Assembly (NCBI GenBank): GCA_029931535.1
Contig: JAQPZY010001190.1
Span: forward strand, 1,261,001-1,325,000
DNA length: 64,000 nt
Reading direction: 5' to 3'
DNA from: Margaritifera margaritifera
Lineage: Eukaryota; Mollusca; Bivalvia; Unionida; Margaritiferidae
Position 1 is the first letter of the stretch; every line of letters begins with the position of its first letter. A program made the translations under genes and the position numbers. Positions 46,001 to 52,697 of the stretch are shown piece after piece. Below the pieces are notes generated by a model. The model did no database searches, had not been told where the DNA came from, and worked only from the letters and a program-made list of their open reading frames with translations.

Positions 46001-48602
46001 AAAGCATGTTATAGTGAGTTTAACTGTATAAGCTAATCACACATTGGCAGATCAGGTGAAACATAGCATTCTAAAGAAGCTAGTTTGGGGCTGATGTCAG
46101 TAAAAGTTGAGTGGTATGATCATGTACTGTAAGTGATGAAGTCACCAAACAATTTTATTGTTGAGCGCACCTTGTTGGAAGTTGACATAACGATCATTTT
46201 GGTGTGTTTGTGTGTGTGCATGTCTATATGCCTGTTACATCCTAGATTAACTTCAATGTTAATGTGTGTGTACATGTCTATATGCCTGTCACACCCTAGA
46301 TCAACTTAAATGTTAAAGATTTGAATGTGGTCAGTTTTTCAAGTATAGTTAGCCACAGAGTCAAGTTACTTGGGATGTGGATACATTTTGATGTATTCAA
46401 TACTAATTCACCAAAACTAAGGGGTGGGCTCAACATGCAGGCCATGGCCATCTTCTTGTTTGAAAGAGAGGGGCCCATGGTTTATTTCCACTGGAGAAAG
46501 ATTTTAATGGTAATTGATGTAATTATAGTTTATGCACATTTTTACTACTTTGAGAGTTAGTCTGCTTTAGGGTATACATTAAGTTTACTAAAGTATGCAT
46601 TGATACAGGCAGGGGTGAAGATGCAGTGGCATTACTTCATCATTCAGCTAAAGTGTCAATCAAACTTTGTCTAATAATAGAGCTGTAATTTTAATGAGTT
46701 ACCAGGAATATTAAGTAGTCACATGGCCAGTAGTGACCAGTGGTTTGTCGAGGCTGACATGAGCCATTCCTTTGTTACAAGTGGTCACTGTTTTCTGGTT
46801 TTCAGTTTTTGATTTACCCACCCACCATCCCCTTCATCAGCCCTCTTGTTTCAGTTTATTTGTTCTTTAATATGTGTAATATGTGGGCATCCATGTGGGT
46901 GCATATGCATGTCAGTGTGTGCATATGAAGTTAGGGGCAGCAGGATACATGTATCTTGTTCAGTGGTTGCACCACTGCTGATCCAGTTTCTAGGAAATGT
47001 GCCTTTACTTCAAACATTCACTCATATTTAATATTATACTTTCATATTATTATTATGATATTTAAACATTAATTTCTGGTGTAGCACATTACACTAATAC
47101 AGTGTTGGTTCTGTGACTTACAGTTGTTACTAACATGTATGCATATTATGCACTTATACTATTTCTGTATTACATGCATTTCTTCGAGAAGTATGTCAAA
47201 TTTGTCTTGCTGTGACATATTGGGGCTATTCAGTATGCACATATGGGCTTTTGTTCACAATATCAGCTACTTGTTTCCTCATTTTGGCCTTTAATCCTTG
47301 AAATTCGACCCCAACCCAAACAATAATCAGTCTGATTATAATAAGCATTCTTGTAGGTAGCTATATTTCTGTACATGCAGTAATTAATCAAGCTTGAAAT
47401 ACTGTTTTGTCTACCTGCCAGGCTCCTCCCAGGTACATTACTGTATGATCTAAACCTGCCAGGCTCCCCTCAGGTACAGTAGGGTATGATAGAAACCTGT
47501 GGTGTTCCCCCCAGGTTCACTACATAACTGTAGTACATGACATTATTAATCAAGTTTGAAATATTATATAGTCTACCTGCCAGACTCCCCCCAGGTACAT
47601 TACTCTAGGATCTAAACCTGCCAGGTTCTCCCAAGGTATATAACTGTATGATCGAAATCGGCTGGGCTTCCCAAAGGTACATTAAAAAGCCTGTGGGTCT
47701 CACTCCAGGTACAGTAGGGTATGATAGAAACCTGCCGGCTCCCCCAGGTTCACCTAGAAATTATCCATTTCTCTAAGGTTCTGTGTCTGTGCTGGCTTTC
47801 ACCTGCTGGGCTCCTCCCAGGTACATATACTTACTGAGTAGCCCCCAGGACAGCCAAAGTATATTTAGTATATTAATGTTTTTGCATGAAACTGTACATA
47901 GATTTTATTTGATATAGTTAAGCTAAATAAACATATAGCTGAAATTTCCTTGTTCTATTGTGTGCATCAATGAACAATTAACATGGTAGAGAATACTTTT
48001 TAACAAAGTTCATTTTCGAAATCTCACTACAAGACTGCAGAATCACAAATTTGTCTTTTTACGATTAATTTCCACCAAAGAGTGTTATCACTATCAACTG
48101 CACTGATATTTCTAAGAATGTAAGTTGAGACTTCAAAGAAAGTGACAATTAAGTTTATCTACTTGAATATTTACACCATAAATGAAATGATAAATTATAT
48201 GAATAATGTGATATCTTTCTTTTAACAGAATCAGTGAAAGAGAATGAAGATGGTGATGAAGATCCAAACAAGGACAAGTCCATCACTGGTGGAAATGTTG
48301 TGGTACTCTCACAACCTCAAGAGATGGACAACATCACCAGTTATTATGGCAACACTGACACCATCAACCGTGAGGAGGTGGTCTACACTAGTGACTTGAT
48401 GCAGAGTGAATTAGATCATGAGGAAATAGCCCATGGAATTCCTGGTTCAGAGATTTCTATACAAACTATAGGAGAAGATGACCTGAACAATGAGAACACT
48501 TTGTCTCACACCAGTGATAGTGTAAAAGAGATGGGAATTCAAATGGATCCTATCATGGAATTAGATGAGGATACAGATGTCAGTTACAAGCTAAACTCCT
48601 GA
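21703..48602 (+). CDS. ZNF410: ZNF410-type C2H2 zinc-finger transcription factor (seven coding exons)
   Basis: Coding exons join as 21703-22075, 28288-28477, 31313-31494, 40865-40954, 41335-41538, 42663-42800 and 48229-48602, giving 1551 nt and 516 residues. Six C2H2 fingers span residues 138-160, 165-187, 195-217, 225-247, 255-277 and 285-305. Fingers 2 to 6 line up with the five fingers of vertebrate ZNF410: [11 protein letters not shown] in finger 2, [11 protein letters not shown] in finger 4, [11 protein letters not shown] in finger 5 and KVFSQSSS in finger 6. Finger 1 has no counterpart there. The N-terminal 124 residues and the acidic Ser/Thr/Asn-rich C-terminal 210 residues are probably flexible regulatory regions. 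In mammals ZNF410 binds clustered sites near CHD4 and activates that gene. The start is the first ATG in its exon, 3 nt after a good acceptor; a non-coding 5' exon, or further N-terminal coding, must lie upstream. Confidence 0.9.
22258..22760. repeat. Hairpin-led degenerate repeat in intron 1
   Basis: Starts 'atcccccattgaaggtgcag' with 'ggggata' closing a hairpin, then 'gtccatctatccatccatgg', a (TG)n tract at 22362-22381, and lines like 'ttgatttggggagcaaaaga'. The family resembles the 12440 and 38780 arrays. Confidence 0.5.
22761..23329. other. Intron 1, no feature recognised
   Basis: AT-rich intronic sequence without repeats I can define or coding signal. Confidence 0.5.
23330..24176. repeat. 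Tandem array (type 'catgaaacttggtgagtgga'), left part
   Basis: Units of about 190-200 bp contain 'atgaaacttggtgagtgg', 'gcatcttgatgagta', 'ggtcactgtgacc' and 'tttcatgcttcactgac'. The array is interrupted at 24177 by a capped element and resumes at about 26045. Confidence 0.75.
24177..26044 (+). mobile_element. Capped tandem array, HINE-like, inserted in another array
   Basis: The left end 'agctcacctggacataagtc' holds the hairpin 'tggac-ataa-gtcca'. The right end 'gccaggtgagccatatcagg' carries the inverted match to 'agctcacctgg', then 'gcccacttgatc'. The core is about nine units of about 165 bp ('tctgatccaattttgatcaa', 'aacttggaatatatgc', 'gatcttgcatctgattggc'). Sequence on both sides belongs to the 23330 array and reads through if the element is removed, so it is a real insertion. 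A SINE has inserted into it. Confidence 0.65.
25200..25395 (+). mobile_element. tRNA-derived SINE, second family
   Basis: The head has a box A-like 'tggttgctcagtcggcagag' and a box B-like 'ttggttcaatac'. The tail ends in A9. It interrupts a unit of the 24177-26044 array, and 'ttgatccaa' occurs on both sides, which could be a target duplication or simply array sequence. Confidence 0.65.
26045..26975. repeat. Tandem array (type 'catgaaacttggtgagtgga'), right part
   Basis: Continuation of the 23330 array with about five diverged units ('gtcatgaaacttgccaaaag', 'aggtcactgtgaccc', 'tttcacattttagtttgg'). Confidence 0.7.
26976..27949. other. Intron 1: short tandem pair and a degraded tRNA-like SINE
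   Basis: A 36-bp unit ('tttcaaataacccttgcatg' plus 'gatcagggccttggg') is present twice at about 27178-27250. A degraded SINE head lies at about 27438-27535, with box A-like 'ctggctcagtggtttaaag' and a poor box B. The rest is unremarkable. Confidence 0.5.
27950..28168 (+). mobile_element. Double-hairpin MITE, copy 4
   Basis: One of the best preserved copies. Ends 'CCGTATATACTCGCG' and 'AAGTATATATGG'. The first hairpin has arms 'catagacccagatctgc' and the second has arms 'catagaccctgatctgcc' with apex 'gcgcattatgcgc'. It ends about 120 bp upstream of ZNF410 exon 2. Confidence 0.9.
28288..28477 (+). CDS. ZNF410: ZNF410 coding exon 2 (fingers 1 and 2)
   Basis: The acceptor 'ttttctctcag' ends at 28287 and the donor 'cacag|gtac' starts at 28478. 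Phase 1 in, phase 2 out. It encodes the extra finger (C138, C143, H156, H160) and the finger matching vertebrate finger 1 (C165, C170, H183, H187), joined by the very short linker KGLV. Confidence 0.9.
28590..29480. repeat. Tandem array of about 165 bp units in intron 2
   Basis: Units hold 'attgccatgaaacttgg', 'tatggtcatcatctgaagat', 'gtgcatatcaacaaatcac' and 'gagttattgccctttttgac'. About five units. Confidence 0.75.
29481..29760. repeat. Fragment of the 'ccaatatggccaccat' array family
   Basis: Starts 'gagcttatgtgatggctgtg' and holds one to two units like those at 15044-16200 ('cctaaatgaaaatgctgcc', 'aaatatggccaccatgg', 'ggggttttcactaaaag'). Confidence 0.6.
29761..30328. other. Intron 2, no feature recognised
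   Basis: AT-rich, no repeats I can define and no coding frame. Confidence 0.5.
30329..30586 (+). CDS. Unrecognised 85-codon frame inside ZNF410 intron 2
   Basis: The translated frame has a protein-like composition: residues 13-85 contain [19 protein letters not shown], then an amphipathic helix-like [15 protein letters not shown], then a basic C-terminus ending before a TAA. It stands out from the surrounding AT-rich intron by its more even base use. No family is recognised. A possible acceptor, 'ttgtacattag', lies at about 30330-30340, so it could be a terminal exon of an alternative transcript, an exon of another gene, or a fragment of a processed pseudogene. The listed ATG may not be a true start. 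Low confidence. Confidence 0.25.
   Translation: MYISSVSVKTRVPSSNYWSFGVHRLKQYHNKAYKNYSIVSLKEVAELLEERHNLHEFPELRYHKRLSMEQCISEDLRRKNSPFNR
30587..31312. other. Intron 2, no feature recognised
   Basis: Unremarkable sequence up to the exon 3 acceptor. Confidence 0.5.
31313..31494 (+). CDS. ZNF410: ZNF410 coding exon 3 (fingers 3 and 4)
   Basis: The acceptor 'ctatttcacag' ends at 31312 and the donor 'cacag|gtac' starts at 31495. It encodes two C-X4-C-X12-H-X3-H fingers with linkers SGTRNYP and SGHKPFK. It ends after the first base of the Gly codon of His-Thr-Gly, phase 1. Confidence 0.92.
31495..32114. other. Intron 3 start: (ATGT)n and A-rich low complexity
   Basis: A possible Tigger-type end fragment ('cactgaaacctaaattatct') occurs at about 31553. 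A short (ATGT)n tract lies at about 31704-31725 and an A/G-rich low-complexity stretch at 31850-31925. Confidence 0.5.
32115..32275. mobile_element. Tc1/mariner-type MITE, about 160 bp
   Basis: The left end 'tacagtaaaacctgtctata' and the right end 'aatacaggttttacta' are inverted copies. The inner 'aaggacactc' is matched on the right by 'gtgtcctt'. The TA at each edge fits a TA target duplication. Confidence 0.7.
32440..33393. repeat. Tandem array (type 'cttgtgaacactctagcatc'), left part
   Basis: Units of about 165-175 bp with 'cttgtgaacactctagca', 'tcaaatttgctgtgaagctt', 'gatgatgagcaga' and 'gagttatggcccttgatc'. Interrupted at 33394 and resumed at about 37135. Confidence 0.75.
34294..35437 (+). 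mobile_element. Tigger/pogo-like element copy 1, right end missing
   Basis: Starts TA|'caccattccctcgataactc'. It is the same family as 43890-45376 (reversed) and 59999-61488 and matches them up to about 35437, where it runs into array sequence, so roughly the last 350 bp are gone. A short frame at about 35178-35318 encodes a helix-turn-helix-like segment ([20 protein letters not shown]) ending in the same KFHYYLQ-stop as copy 2. This segment resembles the psq-type DNA-binding domain at the start of Tigger/CENP-B-like transposases. Confidence 0.75.
35438..37134. repeat. Tandem array of about 190 bp units with embedded minisatellite
   Basis: Units contain 'tgaccttgaccccaaggtca', 'agaatgaattgtcctagctt', 'cataatgattcatgccaag', 'gggtttaggaaata' and 'ccttaatgcaaattttct'. 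About five units are recognisable around the minisatellite. Confidence 0.7.
35691..36380. repeat. Minisatellite, 38-39 bp unit, 18 copies
   Basis: The unit 'atgaaaaaattcatcaatgg' plus 'gtttaggaattattagca' is repeated 18 times with almost no differences. Six units have one extra A (39 bp) and one has a G for A ('agcgatg' near 36264). Total length 690 bp. Frames such as [13 protein letters not shown] are artefacts of the 39-bp units. Confidence 0.97.
37135..37297. repeat. Tandem array (type 'cttgtgaacactctagcatc'), resumed
   Basis: One unit of the 32440 family between the capped element and the MITE; a further part follows the MITE to about 37790. Confidence 0.7.
37298..37488 (+). mobile_element. 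Double-hairpin MITE, copy 5, first hairpin without its tip
   Basis: Ends 'CCGTATATACTCGCG' and 'GAGTATATACGG', TA on both sides. In the first hairpin the apex is missing and the arms meet as 'gacccagatctgggtc'; the second hairpin is complete. Confidence 0.9.
37489..37790. repeat. Tandem array (type 'cttgtgaacactctagcatc'), right part
   Basis: Two more diverged units ('gcattcacattttttcttca', 'gtgaacactctagcatccac', 'cagagttctggcccttgatt'). Confidence 0.7.
37811..37951. repeat. Minisatellite, 36 bp unit, 4 copies
   Basis: The unit 'catgtttttattccaattat' plus 'gtcacaggtaaccatg' starts at 37811, 37847, 37883 and 37919, with few differences. Confidence 0.95.
37952..38779. other. Intron 3; isolated hairpin at 38664-38706
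   Basis: Mostly featureless. A near-perfect hairpin ('gatcggccagcacat' with its complement) at 38664-38706 resembles the arms and apex of the double-hairpin MITE and may be a lone remnant. Confidence 0.55.
38780..39775. repeat. Tandem array of about 130 bp units
   Basis: Units with 'ttggggtcaaaaggtcaaag', 'aagaagaaaaatagtttc', 'gtggatggcttgcactta' and 'gaagaagcctattgatttt'. The same family as 12440-13210; about seven units. Confidence 0.75.
39776..40113. other. Intron 3, no feature recognised
   Basis: Unremarkable sequence; a small repeat 'aaacatgatgaaacatc' near 39950. Confidence 0.5.
40114..40272. repeat. Tandem repeat, 51-54 bp unit, 3 copies
   Basis: Units of 'catccatttgtctatccata' plus 'cattcatctgtcagtacat', with a 'caccttgtc' spacer. 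Frames across it ([13 protein letters not shown]) are artefacts. Confidence 0.85.
40273..40762. repeat. Fragment of the 'ggtcactgtgacc' array family
   Basis: One to two diverged units like 23330 ('gtcattgtgacataatttca', 'ccagtgacttgcatttag'), split by the hAT MITE at 40520-40684. Confidence 0.55.
40520..40684. mobile_element. hAT MITE with intact 8-bp target duplication
   Basis: Ends 'CAGGGGTGTCCAAACT' and 'AGTTTGGAGACCCCTG' form a hAT-type terminal inverted repeat. The flanking 8 bp 'CTGTAGAT' is identical on both sides (40512-40519 and 40685-40692). The interior has 'gagggcca' and 'cgggccg' words typical of such elements. It lies 180 bp upstream of ZNF410 exon 4. Confidence 0.93.
40865..40954 (+). 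CDS. ZNF410: ZNF410 coding exon 4 (finger 5 alone)
   Basis: Exactly 90 nt, phase 1 on both sides, bounded by 'tgttgttgcag' and 'acag|gtag'. It carries one finger with its TGEKP linker, so skipping it would remove one finger in frame. It begins GEKPFVC. Confidence 0.93.
41335..41538 (+). CDS. ZNF410: ZNF410 coding exon 5 (finger 6 and start of tail)
   Basis: The acceptor 'ttattttcag' ends at 41334 and the donor 'gaag|gtgat' starts at 41539, phase 1 in and out. It encodes the C-X2-C finger (C285, C288, H301, H305), then a polar tail with a hydrophobic VVVEVLL patch. Confidence 0.92.
41539..42662. other. ZNF410 intron 5, no feature recognised
   Basis: A C/A-rich run ('cccccccccccccacacaca') near 41743 is the only notable feature. 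Confidence 0.5.
42663..42800 (+). CDS. ZNF410: ZNF410 coding exon 6 (tail)
   Basis: The acceptor 'accatttcag' ends at 42662 and the donor 'cagg|gtgagt' starts at 42801, phase 1 in and out. It encodes residues 347-392 ([12 protein letters not shown]..., ITITTEQA...). The frame continues correctly into the last exon. A MITE begins only 28 bp after the exon end. Confidence 0.8.
42829..43018 (-). mobile_element. Double-hairpin MITE, copy 6, tip missing in one hairpin
   Basis: Ends 'CGGTATATACTCGCG' and 'GAGTATATACGG', TA on both sides. The 'gaccctgatctgcc' hairpin is complete. The 'cccagatct' hairpin has lost its apex ('cttagatctgggtc'). It begins 28 bp after the end of ZNF410 exon 6. Confidence 0.88.
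43375..43562. repeat. Minisatellite, 38 bp unit, 5 copies
   Basis: The unit 'gcatttgtatccttttggct' plus 'acacaagcagggggttat' starts at 43375, 43413, 43451, 43489 and 43527, with only one or two base changes. Frames across it are artefacts. Confidence 0.97.
43890..45376 (-). mobile_element. Tigger/pogo-like element copy 2, complete, 1487 bp
   Basis: TA|'cacctctccattgataactc' on the left and 'gcgagttatcaagggagtgg' plus 'tg'|TA on the right. It is the inverted counterpart of the copies at 34294 and 59999. On the - strand a short frame at about 44525-44385 encodes [11 protein letters not shown] and ends KFHYYLQ-stop, a psq-like helix-turn-helix remnant. A G-rich run lies at about 44030-44042. 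No catalytic DDE part is present, so this is a non-autonomous element. Confidence 0.85.
46027..47389. other. Intron 6, no gene; 54-bp tandem pair
   Basis: A 54-bp segment ('gtgtgtgcatgtctatatgc' and on) is present twice at about 46210-46317. The rest is unremarkable AT-rich intron. Confidence 0.55.
47390..47845. repeat. Array of short C-rich hairpins ('acctgccaggctcc...caggt')
   Basis: About nine copies of 'acctgccaggctcccccca' closed by 'ggta' recur every 40-65 bp, each able to pair 'acctg' with 'caggt'. A longer unit of about 170 bp ('taatcaagcttgaaatact' onward) is itself duplicated (47385 and 47555). C-rich composition is unlike the rest of the intron. Confidence 0.8.
48229..48602 (+). 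CDS. ZNF410: ZNF410 last coding exon
   Basis: The acceptor 'cttttaacag' ends at 48228; phase 1 in; stop TGA at 48600-48602. It encodes about 124 acidic residues ([14 protein letters not shown] early, [12 protein letters not shown] late). No canonical AATAAA is seen in the next several hundred bases, so the end of the transcript is not placed. Confidence 0.85.
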
Positions 48603-48870
48603 TGTGGATTAATAATTTAAAATCGGATGAGGATACAAATGTACATTAGGAACTAAAATCATGATCCTAAAACTTTATTGTTACTTGTGTTTTAATCACA
48701 GTCCAATTTATTTTAAAATAGTTACATGTACCAGTTATTCAGAGCTTTCTATATGGACTGCAGGACTAGAAGGCTATAACAAGGATAGCAACTTGTCTCA
48801 CACCAGCAACAATATAAGCAATGATCATGATAATGAGCCATTGTGGTCTCACTTGCAAAAATAAGAAGGA
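48603..48870 (+). pseudogene. Degenerate partial repeat of the ZNF410 last exon
   Basis: Just after the stop codon, 'gatgaggatacaaatgt' (about 48627) repeats 'gatgaggatacagatgt' of the exon. Farther on, about 48735-48830 aligns with about 48445-48545 of the exon: both read Ser-Glu-(Ile/Leu)-Ser-Ile, then after 13 residues Asn-(Thr/-)Leu-Ser-His-Thr-Ser, sharing the exact word 'ttgtctcacaccag'. It lies in the 3' flank or UTR, is open from 48661 to 48864, and looks like a decayed internal duplication. Confidence 0.6.
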
Positions 48871-49956
48871 CATAGTGTTTACTGGGCAGCAATAGTATCA
48901 CAGTGGGTCAAGCTGAACATAAACATTTTATGACATTGATTTACAACTGCAACCCAAAGACATGTTTTCACAGGTGAGACACTACATGTTGCATATCCCT
49001 ATAAAGTCATTTTCAGCATAGTCTAATAGGTGTACTTTTCCACTTTTCTGAAAATATTCACCAAATTAGAAATATAACTACAAACCTTGACAACTAGTAT
49101 TAGCTTGTCCTTTCCAAAAATTTTAATTGGAAGTTGAACTAGTAAAAGTTTAACATTGTACCAGTTTTTTTTACCCAAAATGCCTTGCAGAAAATTACCA
49201 ATAATGACTTGCACAAATGGCTCATGAGTTTCCCGCAATATTTTGTCCTATGTCCCCCAAATCTTGACCCTGTGCACCCCCCAGGGCATGCTTTTTTGTC
49301 AGAAAAAAATTGAAAAATACACCTACAACTTTTCATTAGTGGATATCCATCCATGTCTCTGTTGGTGCTAGCAATGACCAAAGTCGCGAAAGGTGATGAA
49401 ACTGTAAGAATGCAGTGAATATCTATTTTAAAACAATGTATCTGGCAATGAAAACATTCAAGGTTTGTGGTAGTCAGCCCAGTTGCAATGTAAAGTGTTT
49501 GATGGCCATTAGTGTAATGTATTTTTGAGGTTAAAGTCACCCCTACGGCAAGGAAGATTAAATTTATTTTGAGGTTGAAGTAATGACAAAAGAGACTACA
49601 TTTATACAAATACATAATTTGTCATTTAATTAATGAGTTATTAGTTTGGAAAGAAAATTAATTCAGAAAACATAAGTATTTATATGCTGGTAGATAATGG
49701 TTGTACACTAAAGTTAAATGAGAGCAATATCCGGAATGGAAAATTACATGGTGTAGCACATTTCAGGTAAACCAGATATTCAAACATGTTAATATTTTCA
49801 CGAGTTATCTGAGCACATAATACAACTTTTATTGCAATAATGTCAGTGTCCAAGGAAAATATGATAGTACAGTGCAGACCACAAAGTTAAGGTGGCAAAA
49901 CTGTCAAAGCAAATAAGATTATCTCATTTTTATAGCACTATTATTCCATTATGTAC
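48871..49956. other. Region after ZNF410, no gene called
   Basis: Probably 3' UTR and intergenic sequence. A 158-codon - strand frame at 49139-49615 crosses it without any recognisable domain and is not called. Confidence 0.5.
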
Positions 49957-50669
49957 TACTGTAGTATCAGAAATTTTCGTGGGTGCCCAATTTTTGTGGT
50001 TTTCGAAAAATTAGCCACGTATGATGCCGCCGCCGCTTCTTACCGTGTGTCGTTCATAGAGATTAAGGAACCTACTAGTATTTCATAAATCAACTTCAAT
50101 ACTGTAATTTGGTAATAAATTATTAGCTTTTACACGTGTTTGCTTTATTTTAACCCTTTGAAAAAAGAATTATAAAGCATTTTATATTGTTTCAATGCAC
50201 ACGTGTCGATAAGATATCCGAAAGCTGTAATTTCCACTCACTGCCTTAAATCGATATGTGAGATAAGTAAGGATAGAGAGAAACGAGAAAAAGCATAAGG
50301 TATTCAAACACTAGTAATGCTGAAAATGAAAGAAAGAACAATAAAAATCACTAGTATATGAAAATTAAATTTAATACTTATTCAAATCGATCCTTCACTC
50401 GAGTACAACTGTTGTTGAACAATTTAAATCCTCCTGAAACCACATTTCATTTTATCCATGCATTTTTAATCCAAAAGAACAACAAGCCTGTAAAATACTA
50501 GAACTAATGCTTCAAGCACTATTATTAATGAAACACTATGTATATACACTAATTACAGCAGAGCATTAAAGCTCACACTTCACTGATTTTCGGACAAAGC
50601 CACTGTATCAACATCGTGTCAAATCAAGTTTCAATATACACACAAATGCTTGCCAGGTAAATAATCCCC

Positions 50670-51070
50670 AAATTGCAGAATTAAACAAGTCCAGCTTTCT
50701 CCAAACCACTGATAATTAGGTCTTGTCTTTCACTCATTGTCTCGTGAGCTGCAATTATCCATTCAGCCTGAATTGGCTTGATTAATGAGTTTGCAATCAG
50801 TGATCGTCACAAGTAACATCTTCCTTTTTTTCATGATGGCCTCTATGACCTTTTTAGTATACCAGTTGTGGAAGTGTGATTTTAATTGTTCTTTGTACTC
50901 TTTATTTATTGTCAAGTCTAGTGGTTGAAGTTGGTCTGTACATGAGGCAGGCACAAACAAATGCGTGATTCCACTGTCTTTCAATTTAGTTAGCATCTTC
51001 TCACATTAATGGGCTCTAAACACATCAAATATTGCCACTGTCTGCTGATTGCATTGAGCAAAGGGCAGCC
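50670..51070 (-). pseudogene. pogo/Tigger-type (CENP-B-like) DDE transposase, C-terminal remnant
   Basis: On the - strand the frame reads IFDVFRAH, an in-frame TAA at about 50999-51004, then ITHLFVPASCTDQLQPLDLTINK at about 50905-50975, and after a one-base shift ends ERQDLIISGLEKAGLV-stop at about 50683. The block Val-Pro-Ala-x-Cys-Thr-Asp-x-Leu-Gln-Pro-Leu-Asp is diagnostic of the DDE_1 family. The second catalytic Asp of this family falls in the IFDVFRA block and is present. The N-terminal DNA-binding half and the first catalytic Asp region are missing. One stop and at least one frameshift make it dead. The transposase would cut and paste the element at TA sites. Confidence 0.8.
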
Positions 51071-51144
51071 AGTCATGTGTTTTGTTCCCTTTATGGATAG
51101 TGGTTTAAATTAGAGATCATACAGGTGTACTTTAATAACCAATT

Positions 51145-51370
51145 GACATAGTGTTGTTGGCTGCGTCGGCTTCCTTTGATGTTGATCACTCAGACGAAAA
51201 AGTGACTGATCTTGACATGTGTGTTATTTGTGATCATAGAGGCAGTAGTATTGTGTTAGTGTTGTTGGCTTCATCGGCTTCCATTGATGTTATTCACTTG
51301 GACAAAAACACGGTGTCAGTATTGAACTTGTCAGGTCTTTGATTTGTGCTCATACATGTGGAAGTATTGT
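51145..51370. repeat. Tandem duplication of about 110 bp inside the pogo element
   Basis: The segment 'tagtgttgttggctgcgtcg' with 'ggcttcctttgatgtt' is repeated from about 51255 as 'ttagtgttgttggcttcatc'. The frame 51151-51342 is a by-product. Confidence 0.7.
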
Positions 51371-51573
51371 TATAAACATTCAAGTGACCGCCGTTTGCAT
51401 CGGCAGAGTTTTATTCTTTATTTTGGGTATTTGTAGGGGTTAAACCACGAAATTAAACACTTAGTAATATGCAAACTTTTGACAGGCAAAACCACGAATT
51501 TAAGTACCCACGAAAATGTATTTTTCTACAAAACCACGAAAATTGAGCCCCATGAAAATAAATGATACTACAG

Positions 51574-52084
51574 TATTATTTTTCTCTGTCCCTTTAACAG
51601 GTTGTGTCCCCCAAATCTGGAGGGTGGGGGACACAGTGTCCCCACCCTTGGGATCCAATGTGCAACACTGTCTAATATAAATTATACTACTGTGAAATTG
51701 ACATTTATTTACCTGCTCAAAACAACTGAGTTTTTTGTGTTATCATGGTTTGTAGCTATCATTCTTAATTTGGTAAAGTATTTTTTTCAGAAAAATAGAA
51801 ATGTATATTAATAGACAGTGCTTAAATGAACTTTAAATGATGTTAATAATGTAAATTATAAACATGAATCTTCATGTTAAGTTATCACAATATTGAATCA
51901 TATTATTCATTTAAATGATTGCCCATTTTATTAAACTCATGCTAGCAGGTGGTGAGACAAAGATGTCATTTTCTTGTAGCTACAGTTGCAGTAAACACTT
52001 TATATTCTGTTTAGACTTTAATGCTGCTAGTGTAATGATAGCTTTGATCAAGCCCACACTAGCAGATGGTGAGACATAGATATC
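51574..52084. other. Intergenic; local duplication beside the DIRS element
   Basis: 'ctagcaggtggtgagacaaa' with 'gatgtcattttct' at about 51941 recurs at about 52058 as 'ctagcagatggtgagacata' with 'gatatcattttct', abutting the left end of the DIRS element. No gene. Confidence 0.5.
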
Positions 52085-52270
52085 ATTTTCTCCTTCAAAT
52101 ACGTTCCCCGATCACAATAACGTTAGGGGATATCAGCCTGCTACATCCTGAATCCAGCTCTACTAAAAGATGACAATTTTTCTTTTGTGTCTATATCATC
52201 TACACAAAGGGCAATAACTCTTGCCCATTACCTCCCCATGCCACCACCAGGTGTCGCTAGTTTTTAAGCT
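52085..52270 (+). repeat. DIRS left inverted terminal repeat
   Basis: From 'ttctccttcaaatacgttcc' to 'gctagtttttaagct'. The part from 52109 is complementary to 56107-55951, including 'aagggcaataactcttgccc' and 'cattacctcccc'. The outer 25 bp differ between the two ends, as expected for DIRS. Confidence 0.85.
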
Positions 52271-52697
52271 TTGCTGTCATACAGTCAACATCATATGAAA
52301 AACTGCTAATTCATGCCAATATCGCTGTGAATTTTAACCATCCATCCAGAAATTTGGATTTATAGTGAATATTAATCATTCCTCTACAGGTAGTATACAT
52401 TATTTTTGCAATTTTTCCAATATTTTCATGCATTTGTCACTTTCTCAGACTTTGTCTATTTAGATCACATGGTACAACATGCTATCGTTGATGCATGTTG
52501 TGATTCATGGTTTCGCGCACACTACCTATTGTTTCCTCACCCACTTAGTAACAGGTGTTTTAGCGATTTATTAATATGCTGCATTGTTAATTCACACATT
52601 TTTTGTTGTTTTATTTTGTCGTTTCAGTGAAACATGTCAACGAAGTGTATAAATACAACAAGTTAAAGGTCAGGAAAGTCACGCATGAGTTGATGCC

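Larger units (their letters stand above)
43263..46026. mobile_element. Tigger/pogo-like element interrupted by another Tigger-like element
   Basis: The left end TA|'cagtgaaacactgctgtaac' and the right end 'catgttatagtgagtttaac' plus 'tg'|TA are similar inverted ends, with 'atggttggggtcc' inside on the left and 'gggagccatgccacaacc' on the right. It would be about 1.28 kb without the nested 1.49-kb element. No coding remnant is recognised outside the nested element. Confidence 0.5.
49959..51573 (-). mobile_element. pogo-like DNA transposon with TA target sites, 1.6 kb
   Basis: TA|'CTGTAGTATC' on the left and 'GATACTACAG'|TA on the right. Inside the ends are matched 'attttcgtggg', 'caatttt(t/c)gtggtttt' blocks, so the inverted repeat extends about 60 bp imperfectly; the right side has extra 'accacgaa' copies. 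It contains a transposase pseudogene on the - strand. Its size is below a complete pogo/Tigger (about 2-2.5 kb), so it is internally deleted. Confidence 0.8.

Noticed and set aside
49139..49615. 158-codon - strand frame
   Set aside because: No recognisable domain, Phe/Cys/Ile-rich composition typical of AT-rich non-coding DNA, and it lies in the ZNF410 3' flank.
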